In this document: positions 11,344-22,507 of the stretch, one piece after another
Position numbering within the stretch: the first letter of the stretch is position 1
Layout of the letters: each line of letters begins with the position of its first letter
Assembly (NCBI GenBank): GCA_030248065.1
Contig: JASAMV010001212.1
Coordinates: 31,877-95,876, forward strand
Reading direction: 5' to 3'
Origin: Rhynchonema sp. JSB1_4
Lineage: Eukaryota; Nematoda; Chromadorea; Monhysterida; Xyalidae
Length of the DNA: 64,000 bases
Made by a program: the position numbers and the translations under genes
The notes under the pieces: model-generated
What the model was told of the DNA's origin: nothing
The model's input: only the letters and a program-made list of their open reading frames with translations
Databases searched by the model: none

Positions 11344-13936
11344 AAAATTTTCTGAAGTTGACGAAAAAATGGTTGCACGGAAAAAATTCATAAATTTCTC
11401 TTTGATGGGATTTTCGGGTTCCAGTCGAGTCCGGCATGCATGGTGTGGTGTCGGGTGGTGTTCTAAGACTTCTGGAGTGATACAGTAAAATTTATGTTGA
11501 GTAGAGTGTTTAACAGCATTTAGGGCCCATTTTAGTTAGTGATGTACATAGTTGGTCACGTAGCTCACAGCCAACAGCCTCTAAACAAGATACATTTACA
11601 TATTATTCGTTGTTATTTTCTTCAAAAGTTTGACACACGGTCCTGTTGTTTCTACCCACACAAGCCACAACACTTGTTTCTGATTGCGACACGACGGTAT
11701 GGACTATAAATTTATTTGTACTTCAGTGGTAAAGATAATGCCAATGCCAGTACCACCATCATCACGGCAATGTCCTCCCCCTTTGGCATTTGATGTACTA
11801 GGAGTTTATTATAACTCAATCAAACTTTCATTCACCATCCACCACATTTCATCGATTCAGCATTCCTTCGCATCCCACATCCGGTTGCATTACCCAAATC
11901 ATCATCATGAAATCAGTCCAGATCACTCTGACGTTGTGACGATTGTTGCCGGTTTGTTGGTTGTTAGAAATACAAAAAAATGCCAACTTCCTTGGAAGTT
12001 GGAAAGAGCCGGTGGCGCCGTTTGTTCATTGCTGGACACAAAGATAATGGGCGATATCAAATTTTGTGATCGGATCGGATCGGGCCGGCCTTGGTTATGC
12101 CACGTGTGATTTTTACAAAGACGATCACACGTAGTGCAAGTAAGGTGTGCAACCGGATCATGAAGGTGCATGCCGACACGCACTAAGATCTCGATCGATT
12201 GAACCCGCGGACTCTATTTGGCGCATTGGATTGATTTTTCTTTCTCTGATATTTTCTCTGACGATGATACGGCGTGTAAGTAAGTAACGATTATTTGCTC
12301 GCCCATATTGCGCTCTCTCATAAATAATTTGGTTGTAATTTTCTGTGAGACCAATAATACTGTAAAGGAACACATAATAAATTACATCAGTCATCGCAAA
12401 TTCGCAAATAAGCGCTACACAGTGAGAAAAGTCAAAGTATATACTCGGACAGATCAGTGAAAATTGCATTTTGGACGACTCTTTTAAGTCAAGATTTTCG
12501 TGACAACAGCCCTGCTAAAATAAATTCTTGCGGCTGAAAAACAAACGACTTTTTTCAACGGTTCCGGGAAGTGGAAAAACCAAAAAAACAGCAGCCGCTC
12601 GGACACTTTTTTATAAGCATGTTTTTTCGTAGATTTCGTGTCAAAAACACTACAAGACACCATGACAGACCCCAGCAGCTTTGAAAAAAAGAAAAAACTG
12701 TTTTTCTTTTTAAAAACAAATTTTTTTATTTTGAACAAAAGTCGGCGAAGTGAACTTTTTCCAGCATCGAAGAAGAAATGAATTTCCAATTTCCCTTCAT
12801 CCCTCAATTAAAAGTTGTCACGCTTTGCTAAATCGCTGCTAAAATTGGTCTCTTCCACATTTCAGACCAATTGCTATTATTATTGTTGCCGAATTTGGTA
12901 CATTTGCGCATTTTTTGACCGTTATTCGGATCTTGTCTTACGATTTATCAATCAACATCGCTGTGTCGTGTGTCAAGTCAAGTCCGTGTGTGGACACTTG
13001 TTGAATGTATGACAAATATGACAAAAATAATAAATGTCATATTTGTCATAAATGTCACACGCGTCAACAAGTGTACATTACAGCACGACTGTTTTGTACG
13101 CTTGTTGACTGTATGACATTTATGACAATAGTGTTTCGTGCAATCAACAAGTGTACAAAACAGCACGACTGTATTGTACACTTGTTGACTGTATGACAAA
13201 AATGACATTTATGACAAATAACGCAGCATTCAGCAATTGGGTGAAGTATAACAGCCGAGCCAAACTGCGCGAACATATAACTTGGAGAAACGAACAACCC
13301 AAAACATCGATGCGCTTTTGAAATTGGATTTTCCCGCTCTTTACTGATCGGGAATCACAAAAACAATATTTGCCTACATATACTTGGCTGTCTTGGCTGA
13401 CAATGTGCACAAAAACAAAATAATGACAACGACGATATATCAAAAACATTTTTGTCATAAATATTATTTTTGTCATACAGTCAACAAGTGTACAACACGG
13501 TCGTGCTGTTTTGTACACTTGTTGATTGCACAAAACATTATTGTCATAAATGTCATAGAGTCAACAAGCGTACAATACAGTCGTGCTGTAATGTACACTT
13601 GTTGACGCATGCATTAACTGTGCTTAATTTATTTTTGTCACACAGTCAACAAGCGTACAAAACGCCACCCCGTGTTTTGTACAGTTGTTTACAGTCAACA
13701 AGTGTCTAGTTACCGTCAAGTCCTTGTGTCTCGTCCTGCGTTGACCAGTGCTACCGTTCAATTTTTGGTTCGTTTGTTCTCTCTTTCTAATTTTTTTCTA
13801 ATTTTTCGTGGTCCCAGTAGCCAAGGTTCTCGTAGTTCTTCCACGTTGTTCTTGTTCGTTCCGTTTCCTGCATTATGGTACCCTACTTCCTACTACCCTA
13901 TCGTTTTTTTCAGCTGCAGTGTTGTGCGTGCCGAAA
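11344..13936. other. Gene-free interval between divergent CDC40 and SF3B2
   Basis: No exon was recognised on either strand; open frames here are short and lack family resemblance. It holds homopolymer-rich AT sequence (12600-12780) and the hairpin cluster 13063-13694. Regulatory sequence for SF3B2, and perhaps the original CDC40 promoter displaced by the transposon nest, should lie here. No motif can be named. Confidence 0.6.
13063..13694. repeat. Cluster of five ~46 bp hairpins built on CAACAAGTGTACA
   Basis: Five imperfect palindromes, each opening with TCAACAAGTGTACA or TCAACAAGCGTACA and closing with TGTACACTTGTTGA or a close variant, lie at about 13063-13108, 13143-13188, 13482-13528, 13559-13606 and 13645-13690. 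The first pair and the second pair are also mirror images across a 270 bp unique core, and TGTCATA(A)ATG spacers recur between them. Confidence 0.8.
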
Positions 13937-16900
13937 ATGGCTGATGTTGAAATCGACGAAGGAGCGGGATCTGGAAGCGAGGGAGACAGTGAGGTCAGTT
14001 GCCCGTCATTTTTGCCCCGTGTGCCCCATTGCCCCAACCCCACTGTGGTGGCTGGGGGCCTGGGTGGGGGATTCCCCCCCTCCTAAGGGGTATCTATCTC
14101 GAGTCAACCCTTAGGGGGGATGGGGGGAAGGGTAGGTATCTATCTCGAGCCGACCCCAAAGAGTATCTCGAGTAAGTAGATTTATGGTTTTCAAAGGCAC
14201 AAATAGGTGTTTTTCGACCTCGGGACCCCCAAAAATCGCAGACACCCAAAAATGGTCATTTTAGGCCAATTTTCGGCAAAAATGTCAAAGAATACCCATT
14301 TTTAGGCCAATTTTGCAGTAAAATTGCATGCAAAAAACGGCCCTTTTTCACCTTTTGACGGAGACGGACCATAGGGGTATCTTGGGTAGCCTCTGGGGGT
14401 ATCTCGAGTAAGTCCGAAACCTTCCCCCCTAGGGTATCTTGGGTCGATTGGCCTGCCACCACACTGCCCAACCCTAATTGCCCTGCACCAGTTTGCAGTG
14501 TAGTTCCTGGTCCGGAGGGGGAGATAGCGGACCCTCCGTTTTTTTCGGAGGGGGAGATAGTGTACCCCCGAGGGGGGGGAAGGGGGGGGGGAAGACCCAA
14601 ATTCGGGAAAAAGTCACTTTTTGAGGTAGAAAATTTGACCTATTTTTGCCCCTTTTTGGAAAAAATTCTTCATAAAAAGGGCATTTTGGCGACTTTTGAG
14701 AACATTGACCTAAAAATCACACATTTTTGGTATAAAAGTGCCCATTTTAGGCCTAAAAATGCCTATTTTAGGCAAAAATTGGGGGAGATAGTGTACCCGG
14801 AGGGGGAGATAGGGGGATAGTGTACCACCTGAGGGGGAGATAGTGTACCCGAGGGGGGGGACCCCCCCTCCCCCCCCCCAGGAACTACACTGGCAGTTTG
14901 CCCCAATTTCAACCAAACCAAATTCTGACAATTGTGATCTGAATGCCACTTTTGTGATCAAAAAGAAGATTTTCTTCAAAATGTGCTGCTTTCCATTTTT
15001 TTCCTGAAATTCATTTTTCCTCGCTGTTTCAGATTTTCTTGACCTCAATTTTTCCCCTTCATGATCACGGTCATAGCGCGTGGCGCGAAAATTGTAACTG
15101 TTTTTTTCGGTAACTGGCACCAACGGTTTTTTGGAAACAAATCGGTTTTTTCCGAGGCCTGAAAAAAACGTTTTTTTAAACTTCCGAGAGCTTTTCCAAC
15201 GTCGCGAAATGATGTTGTCAAAACCACTGCAAATCGGTGCTAAACGGTTAAAAATGAGCACTTTTTAAGCTCCAACTGCATTTTTAGCCTGTCTCAGACC
15301 ATTGCCCGACAAAATTTTTTCCAAAATAGGCGTTTTTGGACCATGGGTATCCTTGTGTGCTGGAAAAATATTTAAAAAAAGGTTTTTTCCAAAAATATAT
15401 TTTGCGGAAAAATACGCAAACGCAAGTATAGTGTGGGTGTGTGGGTTTTTTAACCAGATGTGTGGGTGTTTGGGACCCCCAGATTCCGATTCCTGGTCAC
15501 AGCGGAATGTGCACTTTTCCACGCAGATTGGAGGTTTTTTGCGATTGCAGCTGACGGCTCGCGAACGCGCAGAGATCCAACGCAAACGACGCGCAAATAA
15601 GAAACGGAAACAGAAAAAGAAGACAAGCAAAGCGAAACGAGAGGCCGAGGCGATCAATGAAGTGCTCGAACAAGACGAAGGAATTGGTTGGTTTCGTTTA
15701 TTTTTCGTGTACCTGCACGAACTCCTCAACCCTGCGCTTTTTTTCCGCGCCGGCCCGACAATTTTACAGCAAATTTCACTTGATTTTCCCTGATTTGATG
15801 TCTTTCCTTTAATTTCAGGCACTGGCACGGAGGAACCAACGGCCGAGGCAGATGATATTGAAGTGGAGTGAGTCAATTGTTCATATTCACGATCGAAATT
15901 TATTTCCGCCGTTTTGGTCATATATTTCCAATGCTTGCTATGGACATTTTTTTCTTGTTCCAGATATGTTCCCGGCGGTCCTGAGTTGACGGGCGAAAAT
16001 GATGCAGTATATCACTATTTCTCGAAAGTTTTTGAAGCCTTCCAAGTGAGTGAAATGTTTGTTGCTCAATGTGAACTTTTACAATTCAATGCAGTTTTTT
16101 TCAGATTGGTGAAACAAAAGATGAAGCGGAAGGTGGGGATGCGGGCGCAAAGCAAGCGGAAGGAGGCCAGGTCGGTTCTTAAGATTTGTCTTTTGTAGTT
16201 TTTCCAATTATTTGTTGGATCATGAATGTCTCACAATTTGCGTGCAAATTTGAAACGACGAAATCATTGGGCTCTGTTTCTTTCAGGGCCAGGTGACAAC
16301 ACCAACAGCGCTGAAGGAAGAGAGCACGTCGAAAGCGGCCATCGTGGAACGAATTCTGCAACAGGAAATCGACGATAAAAAGGTAACTTTCTGATTTTAT
16401 TTGTAGTTACTTTTTTGTTCCGTCAGGTAATTTTTTGTGTTTTTCTCGTTTTTAGGACGAAACTCCGTCGATTGACAAACTGTCGAAAAAGAAACAACGA
16501 GCGGCGTTGCAGCCGAGCATTGCCGATCTGAAAGCGGTTCGTTGTTTGCTGTCAAAATGTCGTTGTCCGATGGCGGACATCAGTAAAAATTTTGGTGGTG
16601 TTTTGCCGATTGTTTGCTTGTTTTTGTGGTCCTAAATTAGACAAATTTGTGCAGAGCTGTTCACGGCCTGATGTGGTTGAATGGCACGATGTGACGTCAC
16701 GGGACGCTAAGTTGCTGGTTGGTTGTCCGAGTCTATCGTTTTTTCGTTTTTGGTCGCCGTGCGGATTCATGTTTGTCATTTTTGGTTTCGTAAAACGCCG
16801 TCTTTTGGTTTGGTAACGAACGATCATGTCGGCTGCTGTGTAGAATTATTATACCAAGTGCGGTTTGCGAAACATTTCAATGCATCAACGAGCTTGTTTT

Positions 16901-19900
16901 GTAGTTGGTTTGCGTGGTTTTTGAATCGCAAATGTGGAACACAATACTTTTTCAATCGAAACAAACAATCATGTTGATGATGACGCGCAGGTGCATCTCA
17001 AATCCCTGCGTAACACGGTGCCCGTCCCTCGTCACTGGTGTTTCAAGCGCAAATATCTGGCCGGCAAACGCGGTTACGAACGCGCTCCGTTCCAGTTGCC
17101 CGATTTCATCAAGAGAACCGGAATAGAGGAGATGCGCGCGGCGTTGCAGGAGAAGGTGCGTGAGTTTGTGGTTTCATTGTTTATTTTTTGTCGGCAATCT
17201 TCGAATGAAAAATTACTGTTTGTCTGTCCTCTTCTGTCTGTGGTAAAACGACAGATGAAAACCCGACAATATTCACTGTAGTGATGTTGTTAGAATGTGA
17301 GACAGATTAGGGACAATTTTCGTTCGTAAATTTTCTGCATCTGTAGGGTTTCGCTGTGGTTTGGGTTCACCATAATATACAGCAAGGACGGATCCAGGGG
17401 GCACAAGTGCCATGCCCCTCCTTTGGTCAGATTGGCCCCTGAAGGGCGGACCACCGTTTCGGAAGCAAGAAGAAGAAAGGACCCCCGAAATAGTAGGAGT
17501 TTCACTTAACAATGTATTTCATTGTTCAGGAAGACGAGAAATCGCTGAAATCGAAAATGCGCGAACGAGTCCGCCCGAAAATGGGCAAGATCGACATCGA
17601 TTATCAGAAATTGCACGACGCCTTCTTCCGCTGGCAGACGAAGCCGAAAATGTCCATGTTGGGCGACATTTATTACGAGGCTAGTAGTTGCTAGGCTAAC
17701 ATTTGAAGTTAAATTTGGAATCAGAAAAGTCCTCAATTGTTGCAGGGCAAAGAATTTGAAACTCAAATGCGAGAAAAGAAGCCGGGAGAGTTGACGGATG
17801 ATCTGCGTATTGCGCTCGGCATGCCCGTCGGACCGGTATGTGTGCTGATAAATTTTATTATTGATTTTTCATGATTTGACTTTTGATTCAACGTTTTTAT
17901 TGCTGCACAGAACGCCAATCGCTTCCCACCACCGTGGTTGATAGCGATGCAAAGATACGGACCGCCGCCATCGTATCCGAACATAAAGGTAGCTTTTTAG
18001 CTTTTTTATATTTTCGCTGACTCCTGATGTTACACGCGCAATTGACCTTTCTCGCAAGTTGTTCAGTTCAATTTCGACGAATGGTCCCCCTTTTAAAAAC
18101 CGCGGAATGGGCTGAATCGGTCACCATCATAACAACAATTATAGATGATAATCATTTATCCGAATTACAATGTTTTCAGATTCCCGGCCTCAACGCTCCA
18201 ATACCTGAATCGTGCACGTTCGGCTACCACGCTGGTGGATGGGGTAAACCACCGGTTGATGAACTGGGTAAACCATTGTATGGAGATGTGTTTGGTATTG
18301 AGGTTGGTTGTGTTTTATTTTTTGGCTGCTTGCCGTCCACCACTCATGTTGTTTCGCTTCGGCTTTTGTTATCTGTTTGAAACATTTGTTGGATTTGCAT
18401 TTGGTCACACCAGTGTAGTTCCTGGGGGGGGGTCCCCCCTCGGGTACGTCTGTTCCCCCTCCATGGTACGCCTGCCCCACTGTCCCCCTCCGGGTACGTC
18501 TGCTCCCCCAATTTTTGCCTAAAATAGGCAAATTTAGGCCTAAAATTGGCATTTTTAGGCATAAAATGAGTGATTTTTAGGTCAATGTCGTCAAAAATCG
18601 CCAAAATACCCTTTTTATTGAGGGTTTTTCCAAAAAGGGGCAAAAATGAGTCAAATTTCCGTCCTCAAAAAATGACTTTTCTCCAAATTTGGGTCCTCCC
18701 CCCTCCCCCCAGGTGGGTACGTCTGTTCCCCCTCCGAAAAAAGGGGGTACCGCCTGTTCCCCCTCCGGACCAAGAACTACACTGGGTCACACTGATCATG
18801 TTGGCCTGATGTTGCAGTTGGAGTTGTATTCATAAAATATTGAATAACCCAAATAGCACACAACATGACGTTTCCAAATCTAATTTATTGAATTCAGCTG
18901 CCAGCTCAACCGGCCACAAATGACGAAGATGAAATTGAACGCAAACATTGGGGTGAACTCGACTCTGAGGAATCGGGTTGGTGGTTTGTCTTTCTTTACC
19001 CTTCCATGTTCATTTGGCGGTGCAACGAGGTTTTGGTTGAATATACGGAGAAATTTGTTTTTGTTAGTAAGCACGTGGAGCTAATTTCTCACCTCACCGG
19101 TGTATATTAGTTCAGGCACGTTGACCTGTGCTTTTTGAGGAATATCAAATTATGATCACTCCACTTGCATTTGGATTGAGTAGAACCATACACACGGTGA
19201 CAGAACGCGGAAAATGTTGCGCATCTTTGATAAGTCTCACCCATGTTTTTCTAACTGCATTTGGCACATGAAACTGCTGATTAAATAAAAATGTTCACAA
19301 AATAAAAATGACTTGTGAAAACTAACACTGTCCTTTTCAATCTGCAGACGTTGAGTCGGAATCGGGCGAATCTGAGGGCGAGGAAGGTCAGGAACAAGAA
19401 GTCGAACCAAGTGGCATGCAGACACCCGGTGGGGAAGGGTATGTCTGGTGACTGACTGCGTTTAGTTTTCTTTTGCATATAAATTAGCTTATTTATGCGG
19501 TGTGCTTTGAGGGCACGGGGTGCCTAGGACTCGTGGTGCGGTTGCGGTTTCGACTAAAAGCAGTGTAGTTCTTGGTCCCGAGGGAGATAGCGGACCCCCA
19601 CTTTTTCAGAGGTAGACAGGCAGTGTACCCGCTAGGCGGGAAGGGTGAAGAAGCAAATTGAGGAAAAACTCGCTTTTTGAGGTGAAAATTTTGACCTATA
19701 TTTTGCCATTTTCTGGAAAACCAGTCTGTGCAAAAAGCGTATTTTGGAGATTTTTGACAATGTTGATCTAAAATCAGGCACTTATGCCTAAAATAGGCAT
19801 TTTAGGCCTAAAGTTGCCTATCCGAGAAGGGCCCCTTCTCTCAGGAACTACACTGGCTAGGGTTAGAGGTCGGGGGGGTACCCGACACCCGACAGCCGAC

Positions 19901-21555
19901 ACCCGACATCTGGAAGTACCCGACACCCGACACCCGACATCTCAGAAAAAAAGCCGACACCCGACACCCGACAGTTGCAAAAAAACCCGACACCCGACAT
20001 CTAGTTTTTGAAAAAAACCCGACACCCGACACCTGTTTTTGGACCAAAAACAGGCAAATTTTTGCTCATTTGCATCATGAGTGCAATTTTTTGGCTCAAG
20101 TTACTGAATTCAAGTATTTTCACACGAAATAAACACCAAAATGTCACATTCTGCGTCTTCGGAAACATTTGGTTCGAAGAAAATTTTCTCTCAAAATTCT
20201 TCTCTCAAGCAATACTGATGTTTTGAACCGTAAGTGTCGGGTGTCGGCTGTCGGGTGTCGGGTCCGAAAAAACCCGACACCCGACATCTGGGGGTACCCG
20301 ACACCCGACACCCGACACCTACACTTTTTTGGCACCCGACACCCGACACCCGACAGCCGACACCCGACATCTCTCTAACCCTAACACTGGCCCAAAGTCT
20401 AATACTGCGGCTGCCTGGGTCTCATCAGACGGACAGCCAGGGCTAGTCCCAAAACCTGATGGTGGAGTCTCAGAACTAGACTAAATAGTCTTAAGTGAAA
20501 CCCGCGTGCTGCAATTGCAAACAGTCCACGGACTTGAGGGCAGCCGTAAACCTGGCAACTGTGGTAAACGTGTATGCGGATGCGGGTTCGCTTTTTATGA
20601 AAATTGAACATTGAATTATGGAAATTGAATTTTTTATAAATTTGAGCTTCTTATGGTCATTTCATTCAAGGTTTATCACACCGTCCGGCATCGGCAGCAG
20701 TGTGCCAACCGGTGTCGAGACACCTGACAGTATTGAGTTGAGGAAACGAAAAATGCAGGAGGAGGGGTAAGTGTTCATAAAAAATCTCGTCAGTTTTTTT
20801 ATATGAAGATTGATCACCTTTCAACTTTTTTCCAAAAAAATTAATTGATCGATTTCCAGCTCCGATACCCCGTCCACTCTGTACAATGTGTTGCCAGAAA
20901 AACGCGTGGACCGTGTGGCTGGTCAAATGATGGGATCGACACATGTTTACGACATGGCTGCCGCAACCGTCAGTTGGCTTTGATCATTATTTATATATTT
21001 TTCGCGACATGATGTTATTTGATGTGTTATCGACGAACTAAATTACAGCGCAAAGGCGGAGCCGAACCGGGAGGCGGAGTCGAAGTGACATTGCAGCCTG
21101 AAGAGCTGGATTTGGCCGACCCAAAAGGACTGGCCAAGAAATATGAGGAGGGATTGAGGTCGGTTTTTTTGTTTTTGGACTTTATTATTGAAGGTATTTG
21201 AACTTTATTTTTGGAAGAAATTTCATCGCCACTGTGAACAAGCTCAGATTTCAGTCATCTTATCGCATGCCAATGAAACATTTTTGTTGCAGAAAACAAC
21301 GCGGCGAGACGGATGAGCAGGACTTCAGTGATATGGTCGCTGAACATGCCGCCAAGCAAAAGGTGGGTGACAGAAAATTTTTGGTGTGCTTTTTGAATTT
21401 CGCAAATTAAAATTTTTGCTTCTGATTTGGTTTCATATTAATAAAAATGAAATCACGAATGCGTATATGTTTTTCAGAGAAAACGCAAGATGCAGGAAGA
21501 CAAGAAGGGCGGCTCACAGTCGTCCACCAAGAAATACAAGGAGTTCAAATTCTGA
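13937..21555 (+). CDS. SF3B2: Splicing factor 3B subunit 2 (SF3B2/SAP145)
   Basis: Subunit of the SF3b part of U2 snRNP, acting near the branch site in the nucleus. Twenty exons, all in phase, give 622 residues: 13937-13993, 15551-15686, 15819-15867, 15964-16045, 16105-16170, 16287-16382, 16456-16536, 16655-16717, 16991-17155, 17530-17679, 17746-17835, 17911-17988, 18180-18302, 18898-18976, 19348-19438, 20671-20766, 20860-20968, 21049-21158, 21293-21362, 21478-21555. The DUF382 block (about residues 205-330: TVPVPRHWCFKRKYL, FIKRTGIEEMR, RPKMGKIDIDYQKLHDAFF) is followed by the PSP motif (about 346-410: PPPWLIAMQRYGPPPSYPN, SCTFGYHAGGWGKPPVDE) and the C-terminal MVAEHAAKQK and KKYKEFKF. Human SF3B2 is near 900 residues; the long proline-rich N-terminus is missing here. 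Intron 10 starts with GC rather than GT. Introns 1, 13 and 15 carry transposons. Confidence 0.95.
14041..14466. mobile_element. hAT-like MITE, TIR CACTGTGGTGGC, in SF3B2 intron 1
   Basis: Ends CACTGTGGTGGC and GCCACCACACTG pair with one mismatch. The 8 bp duplication CCCAACCC at 14033-14040 and 14467-14474 is perfect. The inside contains GGTATCTATCTCGAG-type C/G-rich units. Related to 6184-6578. Confidence 0.88.
14496..14892. mobile_element. hAT-like MITE, family 1, in SF3B2 intron 1
   Basis: TIRs CAGTGTAGTTCCTGG and CCAGGAACTACACTG. The flanks CCAGTTTG (14488-14495) and GCAGTTTG (14893-14900) match at 7 of 8 positions. Its sequence is close to 5200-5590 in inverse orientation. Confidence 0.9.
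18411..18784. mobile_element. hAT-like MITE, family 1, in SF3B2 intron 13
   Basis: TIRs CAGTGTAGTTCCTGG and CCAAGAACTACACTG. The 8 bp duplication GGTCACAC at 18403-18410 and 18785-18792 is perfect. The internal TTAGGCCTAAAATTGGC block is shared with the other copies. Confidence 0.92.
19561..19855. mobile_element. Degenerate family-1 hAT-like MITE in SF3B2 intron 15
   Basis: TIRs CAGTGTAGTTCTTGG and AGGAACTACACTG are recognisable, but the copy is shorter (295 bp), diverged, and without a clear duplication. The element at 19858 later inserted at its right end, using ACACTGGC, which spans the MITE tip, as target. Confidence 0.78.
19858..20383. mobile_element. hAT-like element with tip TAGGGTTAGAG and TGTCGGG arrays, SF3B2 intron 15
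   Basis: Ends TAGGGTTAGAG and CTCTAACCCTA have a perfect 8 bp duplication ACACTGGC (19850-19857, 20384-20391). Subterminal CCCGACA arrays lie at both sides, with an AT-rich core of about 170 bp shared with 8855-9757. This copy carries no nested insert. Confidence 0.92.
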
Positions 21556-21569
21556 GGTTTTTTTATCTG

Positions 21570-21575
21570 AATAAA
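21570..21575 (+). terminator. AATAAA poly(A) signal of SF3B2
   Basis: AATAAA lies 15 bases after the SF3B2 stop codon, the only such hexamer close downstream. This would give a very short 3' UTR. Confidence 0.7.
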
Positions 21576-22507
21576 TAGTTAGCTGCCGTTATCAACTGTT
21601 TTTTCTTGGCTAAGTTTCTAATTCCGTGGTTTGCCAATAATTGGAGCTGTTATGACTTGCACAATGCTGACGCACAGGTTTTGTTACCAGTATCTGAATT
21701 TCCAAATCAGTAGTCAACTATTATATCGCTCTTGCAAGTTGATTGTTGTGTGCGCAGCAGTGATGTTTTGCTCCAGCAGTAAGATCTGCTCGAGGTCCTT
21801 TTTGGAGGTGCATTGGCTAGAGGTGTTCGCGCTGACTAGGTCTGGCACCTCGCCCGTCTGTGAGAACAGGCCGAAACGGGCAAAACTCGCTGCTGTTATA
21901 TTATTGTTGTGTTCTGTCCATGAGTCGAATAAAACTCGTGATGGTTAAAATTGGAAAAAATGGTTGCCAAAATCCAGCTGCGTGCTTATTGCCGGAGTGC
22001 AGTTGCCAAAAATATCCTGAGACGCTGCGGAATAGGGGCACAACAAGTTGAGTCACGGCGACCATAGCGAATAAGAAGCGCCAAAAATAGGCACAAAACT
22101 GTCTGACTGAAATTTTAGACTTGATTGACGTCATATGACCAAGCTGTTAGTCACGAAAACCCCAGGACTTATGCATCATGTCCGATGCTTTACTTGCACA
22201 GCAGTCTGGCTTGATGGGTTCATATGGGCGGACAATGTTAGCGCGCCTGACGGTCAGAAAAAATAACGAAATTGTCTGCGACAGCGCTCTGTGCATGTCC
22301 TGGTGTTTGCGTTGCTGTATTCTCCGACCTAAAAATGTTCATTCTTCTATTTAACCAGTCTGCTTGGTGGGTGATGTGATGACAGCGCATGCATGGAAAA
22401 AGGTTGCCTGCTGAAGTCTCCATCCAGCCTGCGGTCAACACATTACGCTGGCCAAAAAAAACTTGAAATTATTTTCAGATGCGAAGTTCACTTACAATAA
22501 ACCTGTC

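Noticed and set aside
10069..11437. Long Arg/Gly/Pro/Ala-rich frames over GGGCCGGGCC runs
   Set aside because: Frames stay open only because GC-rich repeats lack stop codons; both strands and several frames are open together in transposon ends.
12158..12807. Open frames of about 100 codons in the CDC40-SF3B2 interval
   Set aside because: Low-complexity Phe/Lys-rich translation from AT-rich DNA, with no splice partners or family resemblance.
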